From 2-12-FULL-42-15 sp964196565 (GTDB lineage Bacteria > Pseudomonadota > Gammaproteobacteria > Coxiellales > Coxiellaceae), in assembly GCA_964196565.1 (NCBI GenBank), contig CAXMUH010000139.1, forward strand, positions 1-14,177: a stretch of DNA of 14,177 bases. The letters are read 5' to 3'. The notes below the pieces were generated by a model. It searched no databases. It saw only the letters and a program-made list of their open reading frames with translations, and was not told the DNA's origin. The translations under genes and the position numbers were made by a program. Every line of letters starts with the position of its first letter. Position 1 is the first letter of the stretch. This document shows, one piece after another, positions 7,938-14,117 of this stretch.

Positions 7938-8795
7938 TCACTGACCATTTGCTGGCGCTGGTGTTGCCTCGCCTGTATCCTCACTGGGTTTGTGTTCCCG
8001 TAAAACTGCAAATGTCGCGTTAGCATTGCGATAGACGCTGGTTGCTTGCGGGGCTAATTTTTCAGTGAGTAAATACACAAGCGTACCGACGCAAAGTAAA
8101 GTTAAGGTATCTGCGGCAACTCCGTTATTAATGACAGATCTTGCGGGCACACGTAAAAGATCAACACCGTCAGCTACAAACCTCCCTGCTTCCACCAGAA
8201 GCTTAACGCCCGCGGCGATTAATACAGCGAGTAGCAGTGCAGTGGTGCCTTTTATATTTCTATTTTCAGCTCGCGTCAGCGGGCGGCTTTTTTCTTCTGT
8301 AAAGCTTTGCTTAGCTTCTTCTATTTTTTCGGTGACATCTGCGGCGATTTTAGCTTGTGTCATGACGGCTTTTTGGAGTACAGCCATCGGATTCCCGGAT
8401 CGCTGAGTCATCATTTGTTGCATAGCAGCAAGAGCATGTTGCACCCCGCGTGGTGGTTGTTGGCGTACGACAACGGTTTTTGATTCATCAGTACCCGTGG
8501 CTAAAGCTGAACTAAACCTCGCTTGTTGTTTTAATTTAGCTATCAAAGTGCGATATCTTACATCGGTTTCGATTGCTTTACATTGTAAATTTAATTTCTT
8601 AAAAAAGCTAAGTAATGGTATTTTTGGTTCAAATGCGGCTATTGTTTTTACGATTGCGCCAACGCTGCCCGGCATACTCTTGAATGAGTTTCGCACGGTA
8701 TTATTAATGGCGTTTACTACATGTTTGAGATTAGTATAATCGTCGTTACTTTTCATCGCAGTGACAAGCTGCATTATTTTCGGATTTTGGCGCAT
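7938..8795 (-). CDS. Hypothetical protein with two predicted membrane segments, 285 aa
   Basis: I do not recognise this protein. The start is well supported: AAGGGG lies 7 nt upstream of the ATG. Residues 1-110 are mostly helical, basic and without a signal peptide (MRQNPKIMQLVTAM). A Gln/Met-rich stretch, HALAAMQQMMTQR, is at 120-132. A charged helix with IEEAKQSFTEEKSR lies around 158-171. Two hydrophobic segments follow at about 183-200 (GTTALLLAVLIAAGVKLL) and 226-245 (VAADTLTLLCVGTLVYLLTE). The tail after 264 is hydrophilic, Glu/Pro/Ala rich (EHKPSEDTGEATPAPANGQ). It is convergent with gspM and separated from the lipoprotein gene by the palindromic element, so it is probably its own transcription unit. 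If the host is a Legionella relative, this shape (soluble N-terminus, late hydrophobic pair, polar tail with Glu) is compatible with a Dot/Icm substrate, but nothing proves that. Confidence 0.8.
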   Translation of the reverse strand: MRQNPKIMQLVTAMKSNDDYTNLKHVVNAINNTVRNSFKSMPGSVGAIVKTIAAFEPKIPLLSFFKKLNLQCKAIETDVRYRTLIAKLKQQARFSSALATGTDESKTVVVRQQPPRGVQHALAAMQQMMTQRSGNPMAVLQKAVMTQAKIAADVTEKIEEAKQSFTEEKSRPLTRAENRNIKGTTALLLAVLIAAGVKLLVEAGRFVADGVDLLRVPARSVINNGVAADTLTLLCVGTLVYLLTEKLAPQATSVYRNANATFAVLREHKPSEDTGEATPAPANGQ

Positions 8796-8802
8796 CTAAT
8801 TT

Positions 8803-8808
8803 CCCCTT
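8803..8808 (-). promoter_or_regulatory. Ribosome binding site of the 285-aa hypothetical gene
   Basis: AAGGGG on the minus strand, with a 7-nt spacer (AAATTAG) before ATG at 8795. It is the clearest ribosome binding site in this part of the window and argues that the unrecognised gene is translated. Confidence 0.7.
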
Positions 8809-8849
8809 AATGAATATGCAAGTGTAGTGAGGGAGTAGTGTACCCAGTG

Positions 8850-8902
8850 TTTTTTAAAGAAATATTAAAGGGCTATAAAAATTATTCCTATTATACACAA
8901 AG
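8850..8902. other. 53-nt AT-rich interruption of the left terminal repeat
   Basis: Comparison with the intact right end places this AT-rich segment between the two halves of the left terminal repeat; one boundary base is ambiguous because G is shared. It contains a perfect -10 hexamer facing the 285-aa gene. I see no clear terminal repeats of its own, so its origin is unclear: small insertion, or divergence of the left end. Confidence 0.5.
8890..8895 (-). promoter_or_regulatory. Candidate -10 box for the 285-aa gene
   Basis: TATAAT on the minus strand, about 95 nt upstream of the ATG at 8795. No good -35 hexamer lies at 16-18 nt spacing (GCCTAA-like sequence there), so this is a weak prediction. 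It falls inside the interruption of the MITE-like element. Confidence 0.3.
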
Positions 8903-8952
8903 CGTTTGAAAATTAGGCTTTAAAACTTTGAGGTGCTGCGGATAAACGCACA

Positions 8953-9050
8953 CTCTTACGCGGCGTCGCAGCGGTTATGATAAGGCGCAGCGGATTCATA
9001 TTAAGAGAGCTTTGCGTTCTTTTCATAACCGCTGCGACGCCGCGTAAGAG
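8953..9050. repeat. Perfect 28-bp inverted repeat
   Basis: Arms at 8953-8980 and 9023-9050 are exact reverse complements (left arm begins CTCTTACGCGGCG and ends GGTTATGA), with a 42-nt centre. Pairing can continue inward with mismatches: AAGG at 8982-8985 with TCTT around 9018-9021, then CGCA at 8986-8989 with TGCG at 9013-9016. The folded stem would be close to 38 bp. The arms are GC-rich in AT-rich surroundings. No T tract follows either side, so it is not a classical intrinsic terminator. Confidence 0.85.
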
Positions 9051-9159
9051 AAAACATCTTCGAGCGGCTTTTTAGCCAAAAAGTCAAAGCTACCAATGTC
9101 AAAGCCCATACTAAAAAGAACTAATTTTCAAACGCACTGGGTATACCTGTGTTTGAGGA

Positions 9160-9510
9160 TTATTTATAGATTTGTTTCTCTGCATTGGTATTGAGTTTTT
9201 CTAAGGCGTCAATCGCACGATAGTTGCCTTTTTTAGCGGCTTTGTTAAGCCAAATCAATGCAGTTGTTTGGTCGCGTTTAATGCCGATGCCATTGTATAG
9301 CATATATCCTACTGCGTATTGTGCATTGGTATTACCGTAATTGGCAGCTTTTATTAATTTAATGAATGCGCTACGATAGTTTTGTTGTTTATAAGCCATT
9401 TGCCCTTGGGTAAAGGCATTAGCTGCATCTTGGGTGTGTATGCAGCCGCTCAATAATAAGCTTGAACCGATTACCAGGGTTGTAAATATTAGTTTAATGT
9501 TCTTACTCAT
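9160..9510 (-). CDS. Small Sel1-repeat lipoprotein
   Basis: Predicted lipoprotein, 116 aa from ATG 9510. The signal peptide MSKNIKLIFTTLVIGSSLLLSGC has a good lipobox (LSGC, Cys23 as the lipidated residue). The mature part carries a tetratricopeptide-like region at about 45-106: one full Sel1-type unit (AQYAVGYMLYNGIGIKRDQTTALIWLNKAAKKG) preceded by a degenerate helix pair (AYKQQNYRSAFIKLIKAANYGN). Such repeats bind proteins or peptides. An in-frame GTG at 9522 would add four residues; ATG is preferred because it gives a standard-length signal peptide. The gene follows gspC by 20 nt on the same strand and is probably co-transcribed. A role in T2SS is suggested only by this linkage; no pilotin or GspC-binding function can be read from the sequence. 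Confidence 0.88.
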   Translation of the reverse strand: MSKNIKLIFTTLVIGSSLLLSGCIHTQDAANAFTQGQMAYKQQNYRSAFIKLIKAANYGNTNAQYAVGYMLYNGIGIKRDQTTALIWLNKAAKKGNYRAIDALEKLNTNAEKQIYK

Positions 9511-9530
9511 GCTATTTTTCACTTTGTTAC

Positions 9531-10130
9531 TTAATGTTTTTCTGATGTATAGATACCATTATTGATTAATTTTGGAATGGGTAGTTTTAAACTTTGCAGC
9601 GTATTGTTTTGTAGCAGTATCACTTCGCTACGGTCAATGGCTTTTATGGTGGCGCCACCCGGGACAGTTTGTCCTGTTTGATAAATTTTAGCGAGGCCAT
9701 TGGAGCTGATAATCGCCCGAGATGCTTGCCCGGGAGTGATAGCAAGTGCGACGCCTTGTAAAGTGAGCTGCAGGGTAGTTTGCGGCAGTTGATGGCTTTC
9801 GCCTTGGTATTGTCCAAAAAGATGAAAGCGTGATAAGTTTGGTGTAGCTAAGCCTAAGTTAGCTCGGTGAGTTGCGACAACCTGTGATTTGCTTGCTGTG
9901 TTAGCTATGTGGAAACCCACAACTGTATAGATAATAGACATAGCTGCCAGTAAAGCAAAAGCGATAGAAATTATTAGCGGAATTCTGCTATTATTTTGAA
10001 CATATTTTCCAGCTGAATTGAGTGTAATATCCACCGATTTTCCCACAAAAGTTCTATACAATGAAAGCGTTAATTGTACCATTATTTGCCAAGTTGTAAT
10101 AGCATTTATCCACTTTTTGACAATAGTCAT
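9531..10130 (-). CDS. gspC: Type II secretion protein GspC, short form without PDZ domain
   Basis: GspC spans the inner membrane and connects the platform to the secretin. The protein is 199 aa: an unusually long cytoplasmic segment (1-49), one membrane helix (about 50-72) and the periplasmic homology region at about 101-183. This region shows LFGQ at 104-107, LTLQGVALA, RAIISSNGLAKIYQTGQ and ATIKAIDRSEVILLQN, the classical GspC HR pattern. The chain ends soon after (LPIPKLINNGIY), so the PDZ or coiled-coil domain of longer GspC proteins is absent. ATG 10130 has no clear ribosome binding site; Met17 (10082) is an alternative that would shorten the cytoplasmic part to about 33 aa. It is separated from gspD-M by about 1.7 kb, on the opposite strand and divergent from engB. 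Since gspL-M and the rest are present, it is the likely missing C subunit of the same machine. Confidence 0.9.
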   Translation of the reverse strand: MTIVKKWINAITTWQIMVQLTLSLYRTFVGKSVDITLNSAGKYVQNNSRIPLIISIAFALLAAMSIIYTVVGFHIANTASKSQVVATHRANLGLATPNLSRFHLFGQYQGESHQLPQTTLQLTLQGVALAITPGQASRAIISSNGLAKIYQTGQTVPGGATIKAIDRSEVILLQNNTLQSLKLPIPKLINNGIYTSEKH

Positions 10131-10143
10131 TTCAAGAAAACAG

Positions 10144-10152
10144 TGATATACT
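10144..10152 (+). promoter_or_regulatory. Extended -10 promoter candidate for engB
   Basis: TGATATACT has the TG-n-TATACT form of an extended -10 promoter in the 55-nt divergent gap between gspC and engB. Transcription would start near 10159. TTGACA at 10117-10122 is 24 nt upstream, too far for a standard -35. Reversed, the same bases read AGTATATCA, so the site might also serve the gspC direction, less convincingly. Confidence 0.4.
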
Positions 10153-10185
10153 CCGCGACTTGTATCACAACCGGCATGCTAATAG

Positions 10186-10803
10186 ATGCAAAAAGAAGCG
10201 ATATGTTATCAACAGACAAGCTACCTGAAAAGTGCGGCTGAGCTTTCTCAGCTACCAGCAGATCAGGGTGCTGAGGTTGCCTTTATTGGCCGTTCAAATG
10301 CGGGTAAATCGAGTGCACTCAATGTGGTGACTGGAATCAAGGGATTAGCTCGTACCAGTAAAACACCCGGTCGAACCCAAATGATCAATTTTTTTACTGT
10401 TACAGATAACAAGCGCTTGGTTGATTTACCTGGATATGGTTACGCTAAAGTGCCGTTATCGGTAAAAGAGCGTTGGATGAGTAACGTTGATGAATTTCTA
10501 AGAACGCGACAATGCTTACAAGGATTGGTCGTGGTGATGGATATTCGCCACCCACTTAAAGAGGTTGATCAACAGGTCATCGCTTGGTGTATTGATAGTG
10601 GCGTACCGATTCATATTTTACTTACCAAAGCAGATAAATTAAAACCAGCGGCACAGCGCAAAGCATTGCGTGACGTAAAGGAAGAACTTTCACAATATGG
10701 TGATCTCCTTAGTGTTCAATTGTTTTCATCGATTGAGCGAACTGGGGTTGAGCAAGTGAGGTCTGTGCTGACGCATTGGTTGTGTGCACAGACAGTCGGC
10801 TAA
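10186..10803 (+). CDS. engB: Ribosome biogenesis GTPase EngB (YsxC/YihA)
   Basis: TRAFAC-class GTPase needed for assembly of the large ribosomal subunit, 205 aa, normal length. All nucleotide motifs are present: G1 GRSNAGKSS (35-43), G2 PGRT (61-64), G3 DLPGYG (80-85), G4 TKAD (147-150) and G5 SS (181-182). The family block RTSKTPGRTQMINFF (56-70) and the post-G3 sequence YGYAKVP are textbook EngB. The start at 10186 gives the usual short N-terminus (MQKEAICYQQTSYLKSAAEL); no strong ribosome binding site precedes it. It is a stand-alone gene divergent from gspC; 120 nt separate it from the ABC operon. Confidence 0.97.
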   Translation: MQKEAICYQQTSYLKSAAELSQLPADQGAEVAFIGRSNAGKSSALNVVTGIKGLARTSKTPGRTQMINFFTVTDNKRLVDLPGYGYAKVPLSVKERWMSNVDEFLRTRQCLQGLVVVMDIRHPLKEVDQQVIAWCIDSGVPIHILLTKADKLKPAAQRKALRDVKEELSQYGDLLSVQLFSSIERTGVEQVRSVLTHWLCAQTVG

Positions 10804-10923
10804 CCACGAACCCCAAACCTACTCTCAGTGAAGTGATATTATTATGGTCTAATGCAGCTGATCATGGCATTATTATGTTTTTCTATTGCTTGCTTCGCGA
10901 TGCTTAAATCTTAAGGCAAAATA

Positions 10924-12669
10924 ATGCGACCAACACCAAACAATACGTATGATAAAAACAAGGTCAGCACTTGGCCAATCCCAAATTATTGGGATGTGAT
11001 TGCTTTGGTATTAGTGGTGGCTGTGATTTGTCTTTTAGGCTGGGGCGCTCGCTCGATGTTGGGGCGTTTTGATGTCGGCCAATCGATTAGTATTTCACTC
11101 AGTCCAAGCATGCTTCCTTATTATGCTTTGCTTACCGTGTTACGCATGTTGGTGGCGTTAATTTTTTCATTATTGTTTACCTTTATCTTTGCAACATGGG
11201 CGGCAAAATCGCGGCAGGCGGAACGGGTGATTATTCCAGCCATTGACATTTTGCAATCGGTTCCAGTGCTTGGTTTTTTATCCATTGCGGTAGTCGGATT
11301 TATTGTTTTGTTTCGCGGCAGTATGTTGGGCCCTGAATGTGCCGCTATTTTTGCTATTTTTACCGCGCAAGCCTGGAATATTGCCTTAAGCTTTTACCAA
11401 AGCTTAAAAATGGTGCCGAATGATTTGCGTGAAGCTTCGCGTGTGTTTCAACTTTCCGGTTGGCAAAAGTTTTGGCGCATTGACGTGCCATTTGCAATGC
11501 CCGGTTTAGTTTGGAATGTGATGCTGTCGATGTCTGGAAGTTGGATTTTCCTGGTGGCTTCCGAGGCCATTTCAGTTGCGAATCACACCATCTATTTACC
11601 GGGAGTGGGTTCTTATATCGCGATGGCCATTATCCATCAAGATAAAATGGCGATTTTATATGTGATTATCACCATGTTAATTGTTATTGGTTTAATTGAC
11701 CAATTAATTTTTCGTCCACTGGTTGCCTGGTCAGAAAAATTTAAAGCCGATGATGCGGTTGGTGAGGTGGAGCTTAACTCTTGGTTGCTGAATCTTTTTC
11801 AACGCACGCGCGCCATTCGTCACATGGGGAAATATTTTTCTGCAGTGGGTGACGCGATTATTAATATTCCATGGCTTGTAAAAAAACATCAAAGGCGCGT
11901 TGTAATGCCCACAAAAGCTTTGCGAAAAGCTGTCATTGTCTTTTGGAATATTATTTTAGCCGTGATTGTGATTGCGGCAATTATATTTTTATTCCGCTTT
12001 ATCTTTGAAAAAGTGAGCATAAGCGAAACGGCTACAGTTTTTTATGATGGCGGAGCCACAGCGTTACGTGTTATAGCAACGATTGTGGTGAGTTCCTTGA
12101 TATGGGTGCCGATAGGCGTCTTAATTGGATTAAACCCCAGGGCTTCACAGATCGTGCAACCCATCACGCAATTTTTAGCAGCATTTCCGATGAATTTAGT
12201 ATTCCCGGTTGTGGTGTGGGCGATTTTAAAATTTGGATTAAATGTTAATATTTGGGTGACGCCGTTAATGATTATGGGCTCTCAATGGTATATTTTATTT
12301 AATGTCATCGCAGGTACTATGGCATTGCCGAAAAATTTACATTATGCGGTTGGCACGTTGAATGTTAAAGGGGGCTTGTGGTGGCGGCGGTTTATCTTGC
12401 CCGGCATCTTTCCTTATTATATAACCGGTGCGATCACAGCTGCTGGCGCCGCTTGGAACGTCAGCATTATTGCGGAAGCGGTCAGTTGGGGACATACTCA
12501 ATTATGGGCGCGGGGCTTGGGGGCTTATATTGTTCGTGTCTCAGCCGCGGGTGATTTTCATCGTTTAGCATTAGGCATCGTGGTTATGTCTTTATTTGTA
12601 TTGGCTTTTAATCGACTTATATGGCGGCCACTTTATAACTTAGCCCAAACACGTTTTCAACTGCGCTAA
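10924..12669 (+). CDS. Fused double-domain ABC transporter permease (NitT/TauT type)
   Basis: Inner-membrane permease of 581 aa, about twice the usual size, made of two tandem BPD_transp_1 units, so a single chain probably supplies both halves of the channel. About twelve hydrophobic segments are visible, near 25-45, 66-94, 104-130, 138-158, 196-215, 240-264 and 337-360, 377-403, 410-435, 440-465, 500-525, 546-566, with a hydrophilic linker at about 270-335. The ATPase-contacting EAA loop of unit 1 is clear (EASRVFQLSGWQKFWRIDVP, 170-189); that of unit 2 is degenerate (AVGTLNVKGGLWWRRFILP, 475-493). TAAGG lies 7 nt before the ATG. The ATPase gene follows by 14 nt. Permeases of this architecture occur in nitrate/sulfonate/bicarbonate/taurine-type transporters; the actual substrate cannot be read from the sequence. 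Confidence 0.9.
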   Translation: MRPTPNNTYDKNKVSTWPIPNYWDVIALVLVVAVICLLGWGARSMLGRFDVGQSISISLSPSMLPYYALLTVLRMLVALIFSLLFTFIFATWAAKSRQAERVIIPAIDILQSVPVLGFLSIAVVGFIVLFRGSMLGPECAAIFAIFTAQAWNIALSFYQSLKMVPNDLREASRVFQLSGWQKFWRIDVPFAMPGLVWNVMLSMSGSWIFLVASEAISVANHTIYLPGVGSYIAMAIIHQDKMAILYVIITMLIVIGLIDQLIFRPLVAWSEKFKADDAVGEVELNSWLLNLFQRTRAIRHMGKYFSAVGDAIINIPWLVKKHQRRVVMPTKALRKAVIVFWNIILAVIVIAAIIFLFRFIFEKVSISETATVFYDGGATALRVIATIVVSSLIWVPIGVLIGLNPRASQIVQPITQFLAAFPMNLVFPVVVWAILKFGLNVNIWVTPLMIMGSQWYILFNVIAGTMALPKNLHYAVGTLNVKGGLWWRRFILPGIFPYYITGAITAAGAAWNVSIIAEAVSWGHTQLWARGLGAYIVRVSAAGDFHRLALGIVVMSLFVLAFNRLIWRPLYNLAQTRFQLR

Positions 12670-12683
12670 CCCGGAGCAATAAG

Positions 12684-13982
12684 ATGAATCAATTGCAAAA
12701 AATCATACAAGTAAAAGATATTAAAAAATCTTTTAAATCACATGGCGCGCAAGAATTATTGGTGTTGGATAATGTTAATTTTAATATTTGCCAAGGTGAA
12801 ATTATTGCATTGTTGGGTCGATCAGGATCAGGAAAATCAACTTTGCTGCGGATTATTGCCGGATTAATTCATCCAACTAGCGGCCAAGTTATTTTTCATG
12901 ATCGGCCGATCTTAGAACCCGTGCCCGGGCTTACCATGGTTTTCCAGCATTTTGCATTATTACCGTGGCTAACCGTTTTAGAAAACGTGGAGCTTGGATT
13001 GGAAGCTCAAGGGGTGGGTAGGGCCGAGCGACGTACGCGCGCACTTGAAGCGATTGATGTGGTGGGCTTAGATGGTTTTGAATCAGCCTATCCAAAAGAA
13101 CTTTCAGGGGGTATGTCACAACGCGTGGGTTTAGCGCGTGCCTTAGTGGTCGATCCACAAGTATTATTAATGGATGAGCCGTTCTCATCGCTGGATGTTT
13201 TAACCGCTGAGAACTTGCGAGGCGATTTAATTAACATTTGGCGTTCTGATAAAACCAATATTAAAAGCGTGCTGTTAGTGACGCATAACATTGAAGAGGC
13301 AGCGGCGCTTGCTGATCGTATTTTAGTTTTTGATAATGATCCAGGTTGCGTGCGCGCTGAATTAAAGGTTGATCTTTCGCATCCGCGCGATGATAGCGAT
13401 CCGAAGTTTCGAAAATTGGTGGATGATGTTTATGGTTTGATGACCACACCAGAAGTTGAAAAAGTGGCAAAACCAGCTGTTAAGTTCCTAACAATCGATA
13501 TGAGTTATCGTTTATCGAAAGTTGAAATTTCAGAAATGATGGGTTTAATTGAAGAACTGGCCAGTCATAAAGGTAAAATTGATTTACCCATGGTGGCGGA
13601 TGAATTGCATTTTGAAATTGATGAGTTATTCCCAATTACAGAAGCATTAGAAATTATGCATTTTGCCTCAGTTTCAGAGGGTGATATCGAACTTACCGAG
13701 TTAGGTCGTAAGCTTGCTGCAGCGGATATCTTAGAGCGCAAAAAAATATTCGCTAAGCAGTTGTTGGATTATGTACCCATGGCGCGGTATATTCGTCAAG
13801 TACTTGATAAAAAGTCATCGCATGAAGCATCAGAGGAGCTTTTCTTAAAAGAATTAGAGAAACATTTAACCGAGCAGGCGGCAGAAGAAGTATTGGAAAT
13901 TGTGATCGACTGGGGTCGTTATGCTGAAATATTTGCGTATGATTATAATTCCGGTATTTTGAGCTTGGAAAACCCCCAATAA
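12684..13982 (+). CDS. ABC transporter ATPase with C-terminal AAA-associated domain (NitT/TauT type)
   Basis: ATP-binding subunit of 432 aa. The ATPase domain (about 7-250) is complete: Walker A GRSGSGKST (45-53), Q-loop Q88 in VFQHFALLPW, signature LSGGMSQR (140-147), Walker B VLLMDEP (160-166), D-loop SSLD (168-171) and H-loop H201. It resembles TauB/SsuB/NrtD-like ATPases. A further 180 residues (about 262-430) form a mostly helical acidic domain (EISEMMGLIEELASHKGKID, ELTELGRKLAAADILERKKIF, EVLEIVIDWGRYAEIFAYD). This fits the C-terminal AAA-associated domain (PF09821 type) known on some members of this class, thought to be regulatory. GGAG sits 7 nt before the ATG. The permease and ATPase form a two-gene operon; no periplasmic binding protein is present in the window. 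Confidence 0.92.
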   Translation: MNQLQKIIQVKDIKKSFKSHGAQELLVLDNVNFNICQGEIIALLGRSGSGKSTLLRIIAGLIHPTSGQVIFHDRPILEPVPGLTMVFQHFALLPWLTVLENVELGLEAQGVGRAERRTRALEAIDVVGLDGFESAYPKELSGGMSQRVGLARALVVDPQVLLMDEPFSSLDVLTAENLRGDLINIWRSDKTNIKSVLLVTHNIEEAAALADRILVFDNDPGCVRAELKVDLSHPRDDSDPKFRKLVDDVYGLMTTPEVEKVAKPAVKFLTIDMSYRLSKVEISEMMGLIEELASHKGKIDLPMVADELHFEIDELFPITEALEIMHFASVSEGDIELTELGRKLAAADILERKKIFAKQLLDYVPMARYIRQVLDKKSSHEASEELFLKELEKHLTEQAAEEVLEIVIDWGRYAEIFAYDYNSGILSLENPQ

Positions 13983-13992
13983 ATTTAGTTTT

Positions 13993-14102
13993 GGCACCCG
14001 TAGCCCGGACGACTTGTCGGCCGGCAAGCATGATTCCAATTTTCGCTAGGTTTTGCTTTGCACAACATTCCCGGCCAAAAATAAATTTTTGTCCGGGCTA
14101 CG
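13993..14102 (+). repeat. REP-like palindromic repeat, copy 2, with distal inverted copy
   Basis: The repeat begins 10 nt after the ATPase stop and matches 7791 onward. Its local hairpin is CCGG (14005-14008), an A·G mismatch, CGAC, loop TT, GTCG, then CCGG (14021-14024). A second, longer pairing is possible: CGTAGCCCGGAC (13999-14010) is the exact complement of GTCCGGGCTACG (14091-14102). The whole thus forms a roughly 105-bp inverted-repeat unit with GC-rich arms and an AT-rich middle. It fills the gap between the ABC operon and the convergent minus-strand gene at the right edge. Confidence 0.75.
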
Positions 14103-14117
14103 CCTCGTCGTCCAATT

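Larger units (their letters stand above)
8841..9143. mobile_element. MITE-like palindromic element with TA borders
   Basis: This fills most of the 364-nt gene-free stretch between the two minus-strand genes. The right end (9121-9143), read inward from 9143, is TACCCAGTGCGTTTGAAAAT followed by TAG. The left end has the same 23-nt sequence in two pieces, TACCCAGTG (8841-8849) and GCGTTTGAAAATTAG (8902-8916), separated by 53 nt. The ends are therefore terminal inverted repeats, and TA at both outer edges fits the TA target duplication of IS630/Tc1-mariner type elements. The interior has a perfect 28-bp inverted repeat and no coding frame of note, so the element would be non-autonomous. It ends 16 nt before the lipoprotein stop codon. 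No transposase is in the window to match it with. Confidence 0.6.

Noticed and set aside
8065..8739. Plus-strand open frames opposite the 285-aa gene
   Set aside because: They are low-complexity Ser/Thr/Ala-rich antisense shadows without ribosome binding sites, while the minus-strand frame has a strong one.
10117..10122. TTGACA as a -35 box for engB
   Set aside because: It is 24 nt from the TATACT, outside the workable range, and lies within gspC; the extended -10 explains the promoter better.
10850..10880. Possible intrinsic terminator after engB (TAATGC/GCATTA followed by TTATGTTTTT)
   Set aside because: The stem is only 6 bp and AT-rich with an 11-nt loop; too weak to annotate.
10804..10923. 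Search for a promoter or riboswitch ahead of the ABC operon
   Set aside because: Beyond the ribosome binding site at 10912-10916 I found no convincing -35/-10 pair and no recognisable riboswitch fold in these 120 nt.
13753..14031. Minus-strand open frame crossing the end of the ATPase gene and the REP-like repeat
   Set aside because: It is antisense to a well-supported coding region and runs through a palindromic repeat; the protein resembles nothing.
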